A stretch of DNA of 9,811 nucleotides from Peptococcaceae bacterium (GCA_031264885.1 JAISDM010000115.1:1-9811), one strand, 5' to 3'. Counted from the first letter of the stretch, positions 1 through 7,192 are shown. Numbers and translations: made by a program. The notes: a model not told the origin generated them from the letters alone.

Positions 1-528
1 GGTGGCGGTATCGAGCGATATCACAGCATTGTTTATCTTCACGCCAGACCCCGCCGTTAGCGCGTCCTGCTTGCCGGACAGAGTTTCAAGAGTTTCCTCC
101 AGCCCGGATATAGCCCCCACCGGGTGCTGATTCGGCAGGCCCCGGCCTCCGAGCGCGCTGTGGTCTACCGTCTCACCCGGAGCGGGTGCGCTTCCGGCGC
201 CAACGTAATACAGCACCCAGCACCGCCAGCCTTCGCGCATGGGCGGGTCTGTCTCAAGGCCCATCCCGGCCCACGACACGCGGCGGAGACGGCCCTCACC
301 GTCAACTGTGACTTCGTACTCCCCCGGGGCCTGAACGTCCGTCTCAACCGTGAGGATGGTCTTGTCCGCGTACTGCCCATTCACGTCTTCGGGCAGGTCG
401 AAATATTTATTGGCGGCGTCCTCATCGGTTATGACGTGATAATAATTATTCCAGGGATTAACAGCCGCCGCGCCTTCACCGGGGACGGACGCGCCGCCCA
501 TTGGAATTAACCTCGCTCCGAATCTCAT
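1..528 (-). CDS. Tail fibre protein, N-terminal part (cut by left window edge)
   Basis: This frame is open from an ATG at 528 to the window edge (176 codons) and continues outside. Its probable role is host recognition as a fibre attached to the tail tip. Residues 30-110 look like a compact beta-rich domain: an aspartate-rich start (ITDEDAANKYFDLP), then alternating strands ending in the hydrophobic WRCWVLYYV. Residues 122-146 hold HSALGGRGLPNQHPVGAI followed by SGLEETL. This H-x2-L-x-x-R-x3-(D/N)QHP-x2-(A/S)I-x-GL pattern is, from family knowledge, common in prophage tail fibres just before the repetitive shaft. Residues 147-176 (LSGKQDALTAGSGVKINN) look like the start of the shaft. The start is supported by an AGGGAGGGG site 8 bases upstream; an in-frame Met at codon 10 is less likely. 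The gap to the upstream 138-residue gene is 15 bases. Receptor and distal domains are not visible. Confidence 0.8.
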   Translation of the reverse strand, partial: MRFGARLIPMGGASVPGEGAAAVNPWNNYYHVITDEDAANKYFDLPEDVNGQYADKTILTVETDVQAPGEYEVTVDGEGRLRRVSWAGMGLETDPPMREGWRCWVLYYVGAGSAPAPGETVDHSALGGRGLPNQHPVGAISGLEETLETLSGKQDALTAGSGVKINNAVISLDTAT

Positions 529-536
529 TTTTTGCG

Positions 537-545
537 CCCCTCCCT
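537..545 (-). promoter_or_regulatory. Ribosome binding site of the tail fibre gene
   Basis: On the minus strand this reads AGGGAGGGG, with 8 bases to the ATG at 528. It overlaps the TAG stop (544-546) of the preceding gene, which suggests translational coupling. It decides the start of the fibre gene in favour of codon 1 over the internal Met at codon 10. Confidence 0.7.
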
Positions 546-960
546 AACTCAGCGTGCTGACAAGATAAGTGACGGCCGCGCCGCCCTCGCTGTCACACGA
601 GACATACAGCGACTCGACCTGCGTCCGGCGGCCTGTAATCTCGTACCTGCCCGTCACGTCAACCGGCACAGCCACCTCTGAGTCAATATAGCTCTCACGC
701 ACGGTAACGGAGCCGGACTTGCAGATTACCGACACTATAAACGTATTGCAGTCGCCAATTTGGATGCGGAGCACCCCCCCTTGCCCGAGGCTGGCCTCGC
801 CGGAACTGAGGCTGGGCTGACGGACGCGCGGATGTTCCGATAATTCCTCAAAACCCATTTCAGGCGGGGCAAAAAACGCCACTTCTTTTGTTTCCCCCGG
901 CCTCCACGTCTCGCCGCTGTAGCTTACCGATTTATCGTTGCCGTTCTTATACACAGGCAT
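544..960 (-). CDS. Small phage tail-associated protein, function unknown
   Basis: A complete 138-residue protein ending in TAG. I do not recognise a named family. The N-terminal 45 residues (MPVYKNGNDKSVSY, GETWRPGETKEVAFF) look like a short beta domain resembling small proteins encoded next to fibre genes in prophages; that is a general impression, not an identified match. A Ser/Gly-rich linker at 46-62 follows, then a beta-rich half from 63 to 138 with alternating hydrophobic strands (VLRIQIG, FIVSVIC, SVTVRES, YEITGRR, AVTYLVS), plausibly a small beta sandwich. Cysteines lie at 71, 80 and 122. No signal peptide or membrane segment is seen. Position between the tip protein and the fibre suggests a tip decoration or fibre connector (inference). 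The start has a strong ribosome site 9 bases upstream. A run of seven G on the coding strand (774-780) sits at the linker boundary. Confidence 0.75.
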   Translation of the reverse strand: MPVYKNGNDKSVSYSGETWRPGETKEVAFFAPPEMGFEELSEHPRVRQPSLSSGEASLGQGGVLRIQIGDCNTFIVSVICKSGSVTVRESYIDSEVAVPVDVTGRYEITGRRTQVESLYVSCDSEGGAAVTYLVSTLS

Positions 961-969
961 TGGCCCATT

Positions 970-977
970 CCCTCCCT
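970..977 (-). promoter_or_regulatory. Ribosome binding site of the 138-residue gene
   Basis: On the minus strand this reads AGGGAGGG, 9 bases before the ATG at 960. Another ATG lies closer to the site (969-967) but is in a different frame, so the site supports the start used here. It lies in the 33-base gap after the TAA of the 942-residue gene, the largest gap in the window. No hairpin or promoter is seen in that gap. Confidence 0.65.
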
Positions 978-993
978 GATAAAACTTCTCAAT

Positions 994-3822
994 TTATGAT
1001 ATAGGGTTCAGAATCCGAAGAGGCTCCAGCAGTTTGTTAAACTCATCGGGATCCACCAGGACCTCGAAGCAGATGAACGCGTGCTCTGCCCACGGCATTG
1101 CGGGCAAATTATATCCGTTCTGATCGGCCATGCCCTTGCGGCATTTCATCACATTGACCTGCCGCGCGTACCTGTACGTCTCTATTTCGTCCGTGTAACC
1201 GGCGTCGGAGTAGATGTTCGGGAGCGTCCTGAACATGCTTGGATGATAAACATAGTGCGCCATGCAGACCGGATTTATATGGTATGTCTTGGTATCGCCG
1301 AGCACGCCCCAACATGTGGCGCTCGCGTGGTGCGGCCTCGAAGGTGAAAAAAGGGAGCTGCGGTCTGAGCTTATCGCGACGCCGGAACCGTTCCGGGCGA
1401 ACATTATTATTTTCCCCGCTGTTTCGTCCTCCGCAAACGTCGCTGAAAAATAAATTGCCGGCCCCCACGCCGGAAGGCTGAAATGGGCGCCGCAGATATT
1501 ATTCTCAAGGCCATCGACGGTATATACCGTCCCCATCCGGTTATGGGCTGATTCAGAGTAATTGTAATACGCGGCAAAGGCCGGGAGCTGGTCGTAAAAT
1601 TCACAGGCCGGGCCGTATTTCATGCCGAGCAGCCCGCCTGACGCCAAAGTTGCGTTGACCACCATGCCGCCGGGACATTTCGGCCCAAAGTTGGCGGCCC
1701 CTACATAGAAATTATCCGACGAGCCGACCCATCCGTTAAGATATTCGGGGACGGCAAACTCGTTCACTATCCTGACGGGGTCAGGGTACGTTTGCTTGCA
1801 TTCGCCGAACCGGATAGTTCCGTCTTTTGGGGTGTATTCCACACCTAAAGACCCCGCGCGCGCGGGGTCCAGGGGGTATTGCACCGTCGGGGTCACCTCC
1901 CCGGTGGCGGGGTTTATCCAGGCGAAACGGTAGCGGTAATACGGCACGCCACTTGCGGACTGCCCGGTCTGTTCAAGGATATATGTCTCCTTGGACAGGG
2001 ACGAAGACGTGTTTATGAGAATAGGGAAATTCCAGGCGGGCAGCGCGTCCTCGTAAACGTCGCCCGCCGTCTGCAGCGCGCCGTTCCCGTCAATGTACGC
2101 GCCCGTTGCGCGGATATTGCGGAAAGAAACCGGCTTTATCTCCAGGTCCCCTAAACCCTCGCCCGCGATATATTCCTCCCCGCTGGCCCGTCCAGGCGCT
2201 GAGGCGGTTGCGGACACAATGTCCTCCATCAGGAGAACGCCGCTGTCATCGTTCGATATACCCATGAGGGCCGCTGTCTCCGTGACGTTCATCGTACCCG
2301 GAGAATCCGGCGAATTTTCCTTTTTTTGCGAGACCGCGGCGCCAATGCCGCTCATATCGTAAATACAGCGCCTGAAAGTGTGCGCGATATCCGTGGCGAA
2401 TACCTTTGTCTTGTCCTTTGAGAAAAGATACGGCCCCGTCTGAGCTATTACGGGGCTGTCCCCGGGCATTATGTGGGCGTTCGCCCCTTTAAGGCACAAT
2501 CCGCCGCCCGGAGGGGAAGCCTCATCCCCATGCGCGTCAAGGCTGATTATCTTCACAATGTCCTTATCGTAATTCACTCCCACAGCGTTGTTCAGCGCGC
2601 CAGTGACGCACCCGGAGAGATATAGCGAGAGTTCTTCCCCTTCCGGCCCGGTGAGCTCCTTCATGGGGGGTATGAGCCCCGCGTCCGTCCCGTCCCGGTC
2701 CGCACCCGGGTCAACCTTGTCAATGATGGGGATATACCGCCCTGACGCGGCGTACCGCGTTATGCCAAGCTCCAGCGCGGCCCGCGTGTCCTCCTTTGTC
2801 TCGAACAGCACCTTTACGCCGCCGATTTTGCCCAGGCAGCTCCTGTCCCAGTCAAAATCAGGGTAGTTTTTGGCCCACACGTCATAATCGGCCATGCACA
2901 GGATATATGCCGTGTCGCCGTAAGCGCCTGAATCGAAAAGCCCGGGGAAGATCAGCCTCCCGCTGCCGAACATGTTTTTTGCGCGCACATATATCCCGCC
3001 GTCCAGAACGAAAACGGCGTAAGAATCGATGATTACACTTTCGTAAGGATCGCTCCAGTGGGCCGAGTACACATAATTGTTTGGGGTATCCGCCCAGACC
3101 GGCTGCCCATATATATAATTCTCCGGCTCGCGCACGAAATATTTAATAGCGTGCCGCGCGTAGGCGGGCTGCGGGGCCGTGACGGACGGCAAAATAAAAC
3201 CCTTGTCCGCGCGCGGGATTATGAAGTCGTGCAGTATCTGAAGCCCGCGCACAGGTTCGTTCAGGCGCTCCCAGAACGGGGCCTTCCCAGGCGCGTAATC
3301 CGCGTACGAAAACAGCCAGTTCGTCTCGCGCAGGTTCAGGTCATACCAAGCTTTCCCTACGGTGCGCGGGACCGGTGAGCCGTTCGGGAACAAGAGGGGC
3401 ATCTGCCTTATGATTTCCCGGTAAACCCTGTCCGGCTCTCCGTCGACCGTGCCGTGCGCCAGGAAATACTTTTGCGTCAGTATCCAGTCCCGCCCGGTCT
3501 GCACTGGGTCCCCCGCGCCGTCGAGGATAAGTACCTCCGCGGCCTCCAGGTTCCCGCTCCCGTCGCGGGTAAACGACACGCAGAGTTTGTCATAGCGCGA
3601 GTCCGTATCCGGTATGGCACATTTCGCCAGCCAGCACTGCCCGTCAATACTGCCGCACAGCCACTCAACCTTAGAGCCCCCCGGGAGCGCATCGGACAGG
3701 TCGAAGCTGTATTTGGGGGATACCCATACGCTCCCCGCCTCGGCGTGGGGAAAGCCCGACGGGCGCGTCCTGTTGACCGTGCCTGACGGGCCTACGGTGA
3801 ATTGATTGTCATATCTGAGCAT
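994..3822 (-). CDS. Large tail-tip structural protein, unrecognised family
   Basis: A complete 942-residue protein that matches no domain I recognise. The sequence is soluble and beta-rich with many aromatic, Gly, Asp and Asn residues, typical of virion proteins. There is no signal peptide, membrane segment or evident coiled coil. Residues 31-100 and about 250-310 (YAVFVLDGGIYVRAKN, GRLIFPGLF) look like successive beta sheets. Residues 495-515 form a polar Lys/Ser/Pro linker that may divide two halves. Cysteine is frequent: 56, 63, 68 and 81 lie within 26 residues and others are scattered. Position directly after the hub, 6 bases from its stop, and before the fibre genes suggests a tip or central-fibre role; that is inference from gene order alone. 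A carbohydrate-binding or depolymerase role cannot be judged, and no catalytic motif is evident. The ATG is chosen because it lies immediately after the hub stop; the next Met is at codon 141. Confidence 0.7.
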   Translation of the reverse strand: MLRYDNQFTVGPSGTVNRTRPSGFPHAEAGSVWVSPKYSFDLSDALPGGSKVEWLCGSIDGQCWLAKCAIPDTDSRYDKLCVSFTRDGSGNLEAAEVLILDGAGDPVQTGRDWILTQKYFLAHGTVDGEPDRVYREIIRQMPLLFPNGSPVPRTVGKAWYDLNLRETNWLFSYADYAPGKAPFWERLNEPVRGLQILHDFIIPRADKGFILPSVTAPQPAYARHAIKYFVREPENYIYGQPVWADTPNNYVYSAHWSDPYESVIIDSYAVFVLDGGIYVRAKNMFGSGRLIFPGLFDSGAYGDTAYILCMADYDVWAKNYPDFDWDRSCLGKIGGVKVLFETKEDTRAALELGITRYAASGRYIPIIDKVDPGADRDGTDAGLIPPMKELTGPEGEELSLYLSGCVTGALNNAVGVNYDKDIVKIISLDAHGDEASPPGGGLCLKGANAHIMPGDSPVIAQTGPYLFSKDKTKVFATDIAHTFRRCIYDMSGIGAAVSQKKENSPDSPGTMNVTETAALMGISNDDSGVLLMEDIVSATASAPGRASGEEYIAGEGLGDLEIKPVSFRNIRATGAYIDGNGALQTAGDVYEDALPAWNFPILINTSSSLSKETYILEQTGQSASGVPYYRYRFAWINPATGEVTPTVQYPLDPARAGSLGVEYTPKDGTIRFGECKQTYPDPVRIVNEFAVPEYLNGWVGSSDNFYVGAANFGPKCPGGMVVNATLASGGLLGMKYGPACEFYDQLPAFAAYYNYSESAHNRMGTVYTVDGLENNICGAHFSLPAWGPAIYFSATFAEDETAGKIIMFARNGSGVAISSDRSSLFSPSRPHHASATCWGVLGDTKTYHINPVCMAHYVYHPSMFRTLPNIYSDAGYTDEIETYRYARQVNVMKCRKGMADQNGYNLPAMPWAEHAFICFEVLVDPDEFNKLLEPLRILNPIS
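1850..1869. repeat. Perfect 20-base GC-rich palindrome inside a gene
   Basis: GACCCCGCGC followed by its exact reverse complement, with no spacer. It lies within the 942-residue gene and encodes residues 652-658 (DPARAGS). The flanking bases do not extend the symmetry. In RNA it could form a hairpin once a few central bases open as a loop. No T tract follows on either strand, so it does not look like an intrinsic terminator. Confidence 0.6.
2321..2327 (-). other. Possible slippery heptamer (A AAA AAG) in the 942-residue gene
   Basis: On the minus strand the codons CAA AAA AAG encode Q499-K500-K501, giving an in-frame A AAA AAG like the classic dnaX slip site; the tract of seven A is at the listed coordinates and the G follows at 2320. 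About 9 bases downstream, CCGGA-TTC-TCCGG can form a 5-base-pair hairpin with a 3-base loop. A -1 shift would add about 24 codons and end at a TGA at 2248-2246, giving a product of roughly 525 residues. The Lys-rich linker may explain the tract without any frameshifting. Confidence 0.25.
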
Positions 3823-3828
3823 TTTATT

Positions 3829-6423
3829 TTAAACTCGCTCCTCTATCGTGCCGTCCATGCGGTTGCCCGCCGGGAGGCTTATGAGCACGGAGTCCCCGGC
3901 TTTGAGGCTGATGATATTCGACGAGCACATAATCTCGCCGTCCCCCACCTGCACGCGCACCCTGGACTTCGACTCTATGGCCAGCACCTTGCCAATCACC
4001 GAGCGCGTGTTGCGGTTGTTCTCGCGCTCCCAGATGTAGAAGGACATCGACTGCGGGCTGTTGCTGTTCAGAAAATCCGGGACCTCCCCGCCAACGCGGT
4101 ACGTCAGGGTTGTCTTTTTCGCTTTGAAGTCGTGCGACACGCTCATCACCGTCCCGCTGATGTGGACGGACGTATCGAGCGGCACTGTGACCGTCCGAAC
4201 CCAGCCGCGCCTGCTGTACACCCTGAGAAGGTTGTTCGCCAGCGTAACGCCGATGGCCGCCGCGGCCTCGTCCCGCTCCTCCCTTGTGCCGCCGGGTATG
4301 TCGTCGCGGATATAGACGTTGCGGAAGTGCACAGGCTCATACGTCCCTGGGGCGGGGTATGTGTCCGAGTGGCAGACTATAGGAGGCGCGAACTGCGCGT
4401 CTTTATCGCCCGCCTTCTGGTTCTCCAGCGCGGCTAAAGCGCGCGGGCACCCGCTCCAGTTCTCACCGTTCCTGTTGGGGCATTTGCGCTCCGTGTAGTC
4501 CCAGATAACGTCAATGCCCGCGATGTTGCAGTTCCCGCCCGAGTAATGGGGGCAGGCGCCGCCGCGCTGCGCGTATCCCCCGGTGGCCGGGTCATACCAC
4601 GAATCGCCGCCGGGGACGTTATCCCAGTACCACGTGACGCCCTCATAGGTTTCAGACTGAATTATGTCGTCCGACGGGCTCCCGCCCTCCATGGACACGG
4701 ACGCCTCGGCGGACTGGCTGCTGAACGCCGTGCAAACCGCGTAGGCAAGCCCCGTCCCCTGTTTGTCGGTCAGCGGGATCCACCCTTTGGCGAGCACGTA
4801 TGAGCCCCCGCCGTCGGATACCACGCCGTGAGTTTTAATGGCTACCTCCCCGTTATCGCCGAAAAACTCCTTGTCGGTTTCTACTTTCACGTGCTGGACG
4901 GGCGCGGGGAACGTGACGGCCTTCACCGCCAGGGGCCTGATATCGTCCGGCGAGTCGCCGGGGGACATCGTTTTGGGCTCCCATTCCCCGGGCTCCCCGG
5001 GTTTTTGGTTCCATACGAGCACAGGCGACCATTTGCCGACCTCCTGCTGTTCGTTGACCTTGCGCGTGGTGCGGGCCATGAGGACGTTTCCGGCGCGCTG
5101 AAACTCTTTCGAGGTCTCCTCGTTAAAATCAGGGGCGGTCCCGCCGAACAGGTCTTTGATGTTGTCCGGGATGGAATTGCCCCAGCTGCTCGACACGAAC
5201 TCCCGTGTTGTCCGGCTCGAATATGTCTCTTTCGTCAAAAGGCAGCCTGAGTCAAACGTCCTCTCCGTCTCCTCGGTTGTCGTCTCCCGGACGGTTATGT
5301 TTATGACAGGCCCCGTCATCTCCTTCGTTACCACCGTCGTCTTCCGGTGGCTCTTCTCAACCCATTTATACTCCCTGTGCTGGGTGTTGCCGTTGTAGTG
5401 CGGCGGCCCCTCCTGACCGCGCGGTATATCCCAGTAGTCGCGGTACGAAGGCCCGTAGCTGGTCGGATTGGGCGCGCCCCCCGCCGGGCCTGTGCCCTCG
5501 TTCGTCCTGTGCCCCCTGCCGTATTCAAAAGACTCGGCGGTCTCTACGGTTATCTCCACCGAGCCGAAGCGCACGGCGCTGCCGGGGTTTTTGGGGTCCT
5601 GGAAGCTGTCGGACAGATATACCGTCTCGTTTGTCGTGCTGGTCAGGGACACGGGAAGGTTGAGCGGCATGATCTTCGACCCGGATATCCCCTCGCCGCT
5701 GAAGCTCTCGGTGGATAAGCCCGGCGGGGCTAACCCGTAGAAATAATGCCCCGGCGGGTCCTCCGGGTCCCCTTCGTCCTCATCGTCATTCTTTTTACGG
5801 TGCAGGATTACGCACACGCCCTTCGCGTAATTGTCCAGGTCCAGCTCGTCCCCGCCGTTCTCCAGTATCTCGCCGTCCGTATATGACGGTGTGTCGTCAT
5901 CACCTCCGGCGCCGGAGAATTTGAGCGTCCCGGTGCTTATATCGATGTACGCGAGGCACCCCGACAGCTGCGCCAGCTCCACGATGATATCAGCCGCCTT
6001 TGTCGCGCTCACCAGCGCCCGGGCGTCCGCCACAACCGATGAAGGCAGGCCCTGAGTGACGGAGCACGGCACGCCGCACTTCTCGCAGAGGGCGGCCACG
6101 AGCGTATTGACGCCCCCTGCGGGGAGGCGCGACGGGTCCGGCGCGGTGCGGTCTAAGAGCCGCGCGATATCGCTCCCGCTCAGATTCCATGACTTGTTTT
6201 TGTTCGGCTTGCGCGACAGGATAACCGCTTTTTTGAGCGCCTCAAAGTCTATCCGCCCGCCGAGCGGGAACTGGCCCAGGTCATACGCCCCGCCCTCCAT
6301 GGGGCCGACCGTCGCGTTCCACGAGCCGATAAGGCTCCATTTCTTCGCGCTGTACGAGAGGCTGAGGAGCGCGTGCCCGTTTATAGCGCCGTCGAGCGAG
6401 TACGTGTATTTAACCGGATCCAT
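3829..6423 (-). CDS. Tail hub / tail-tip protein (gp27/Tal-like) with large insertion
   Basis: An 864-residue protein likely to form the hub closing the tail tube. Residues 1-75 fit an N-terminal beta domain. Residues 78-170 resemble the central hub region: SWNLSGSDIARLLDR, then VNTLVAALCEKCGVPCSV, then AADIIVELAQLSGCLAYID and GTLKFSG, the order seen in Mu gp44, XkdQ and gp27-type hubs. An acidic linker (212-222) opens an insertion of about 480 residues that is rich in Thr, Glu, Gly and Pro. The insertion includes four cysteines at 624, 632, 648 and 659. Residues 700-777 (RDEAAAAIGVTLANNLLRVY, VTVPLDTSVHISGTVMSV) resemble the closing part of a hub fold, and 807-862 look like a small OB-type beta barrel. 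Family members are often about 350-450 residues, so this one is roughly double. The GGAGG site lies 12 bases before the ATG; the gap to the upstream gene is 7 bases. The hub assignment rests on pattern resemblance and gene order. Confidence 0.7.
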   Translation of the reverse strand: MDPVKYTYSLDGAINGHALLSLSYSAKKWSLIGSWNATVGPMEGGAYDLGQFPLGGRIDFEALKKAVILSRKPNKNKSWNLSGSDIARLLDRTAPDPSRLPAGGVNTLVAALCEKCGVPCSVTQGLPSSVVADARALVSATKAADIIVELAQLSGCLAYIDISTGTLKFSGAGGDDDTPSYTDGEILENGGDELDLDNYAKGVCVILHRKKNDDEDEGDPEDPPGHYFYGLAPPGLSTESFSGEGISGSKIMPLNLPVSLTSTTNETVYLSDSFQDPKNPGSAVRFGSVEITVETAESFEYGRGHRTNEGTGPAGGAPNPTSYGPSYRDYWDIPRGQEGPPHYNGNTQHREYKWVEKSHRKTTVVTKEMTGPVINITVRETTTEETERTFDSGCLLTKETYSSRTTREFVSSSWGNSIPDNIKDLFGGTAPDFNEETSKEFQRAGNVLMARTTRKVNEQQEVGKWSPVLVWNQKPGEPGEWEPKTMSPGDSPDDIRPLAVKAVTFPAPVQHVKVETDKEFFGDNGEVAIKTHGVVSDGGGSYVLAKGWIPLTDKQGTGLAYAVCTAFSSQSAEASVSMEGGSPSDDIIQSETYEGVTWYWDNVPGGDSWYDPATGGYAQRGGACPHYSGGNCNIAGIDVIWDYTERKCPNRNGENWSGCPRALAALENQKAGDKDAQFAPPIVCHSDTYPAPGTYEPVHFRNVYIRDDIPGGTREERDEAAAAIGVTLANNLLRVYSRRGWVRTVTVPLDTSVHISGTVMSVSHDFKAKKTTLTYRVGGEVPDFLNSNSPQSMSFYIWERENNRNTRSVIGKVLAIESKSRVRVQVGDGEIMCSSNIISLKAGDSVLISLPAGNRMDGTIEERV
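3838..3844 (-). promoter_or_regulatory. Distant ribosome binding site of the 942-residue gene
   Basis: On the minus strand this reads AGAGGAG inside the last codons of the hub gene, about 15 bases before the ATG at 3822. That spacing is longer than usual. The sequence between it and the start is A/T-rich and contains the hub TAA. Reinitiation after the hub stop, 6 bases from the ATG, could help drive this gene (inference). Confidence 0.4.
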
Positions 6424-6430
6424 AGCGGCG

Positions 6431-7174
6431 TCAGGCCTCCAGTGACAATGAGTAGTCGTAAAGTTCCGCGATGACCGCGCCGCCGGACTCCTGCACGTTG
6501 CGGCGCGTTGAGGCGCTTGTCACTACGAACGCTTCCGACCCGCCGCCGGACATGGGGAGAGAGAAACTGTCGCCCGCCTTGTATGGGCACGGGAACACCC
6601 GCCCCGTAGCCTCCAGCGTCACTTTGCGGATGGGCTCCGCGCTGTTGAGGAGCAGGACGAGCCGCCCGGATACCGTGCGCTCCGCGTTGCCGTTGAGTTC
6701 CGTCGTATAGTCCAGCGCGAGCCGCTTGACGGTTATGGTTCCGTTGGCCCCGCCCATCTCCTCGGCTGTGCCCTCAAGCGTCACCTGCCAGAGGCGCACG
6801 ATATTGTTCGGCGGGATATAGCGTATAACCTCGTCTGATACCTCGACGGATGTGCAGCGCACCTCCAGCGTCTCCCAGTCGTAGCCTTCGCCGAAGGCCG
6901 CCCGCCCAAAGCTCTTGGGGACGCTGAACGTCTGCCCGGGCTTGCACGTTGGCACGGGCGAATCGCTGTAGTACGAGTACGTCACATTTAGGGGCCAGGC
7001 TACGGATCCCCCGCCGCCTGAACCGGAGGGAGGCGTCCACGCGCCGCCTTCCGCCTTTTCAAGCGCCCCATCCAGCGTCTCGTATGCCGTGAGGGTTTCT
7101 GACGCGTTCCCGCCGCTCCCCGGTTCGCTCCCCGAGAACGTAAACGCCCGCTTGTACTGTTTAATGTCAGCCAT
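6431..7174 (-). CDS. Tail protein in the distal-tail (Dit) position, internally duplicated
   Basis: A complete 247-residue protein between the tape measure and the hub, where siphoviruses usually encode the distal tail protein that caps the tube and carries the hub. I do not recognise the family from sequence, so Dit is an inference from order. Residues 1-60 are polar with a Gly/Ser-rich linker (50-57). The rest is beta-rich. Residues 74-135 (PTCKPGQTFSVP to WQVTLEG) and 194-247 (FPCPYKAGDSFSLP to YDYSLSLEA) look like two copies of one module: Cys, then a G-(Q/D)-(T/S)-FS-(V/L)-P core, a central strand, and a closing alternating strand. The stretch 143-190 between them is beta-rich (TITVKRLALDY, GRLVLLLN). 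The start is supported by AGGAGGGG 11 bases upstream, overlapping the tape measure stop; the gap to that gene is 18 bases. Another tip adaptor is possible. Confidence 0.65.
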   Translation of the reverse strand: MADIKQYKRAFTFSGSEPGSGGNASETLTAYETLDGALEKAEGGAWTPPSGSGGGGSVAWPLNVTYSYYSDSPVPTCKPGQTFSVPKSFGRAAFGEGYDWETLEVRCTSVEVSDEVIRYIPPNNIVRLWQVTLEGTAEEMGGANGTITVKRLALDYTTELNGNAERTVSGRLVLLLNSAEPIRKVTLEATGRVFPCPYKAGDSFSLPMSGGGSEAFVVTSASTRRNVQESGGAVIAELYDYSLSLEA

Positions 7175-7192
7175 TTTTAACCGCGCCCCTCC

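Noticed and set aside
124..510. Plus-strand open frame of 128 codons
   Set aside because: It is antisense to the fibre N-terminus, which has a ribosome site and a recognisable fibre motif; the plus frame has neither.
961..993. The largest gap as a promoter or terminator
   Set aside because: Only 33 bases long; it contains the ribosome site of the next gene, with no stem plus T tract and no paired -35/-10 boxes.
3802..4437. Plus-strand open frame of 211 codons opposite the end of the hub gene
   Set aside because: Rich in His, Arg, Val and Pro with no domain pattern. It is antisense to the hub and spans the hub/942 junction, so it is a by-product of GC-rich codon structure.
6064..6087. CEKCGVPC in the hub (residues 113-120) as a zinc finger
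   Set aside because: There is no second cysteine or histidine pair nearby, and the position matches the ordinary xxxxGVP helix turn of hub proteins.
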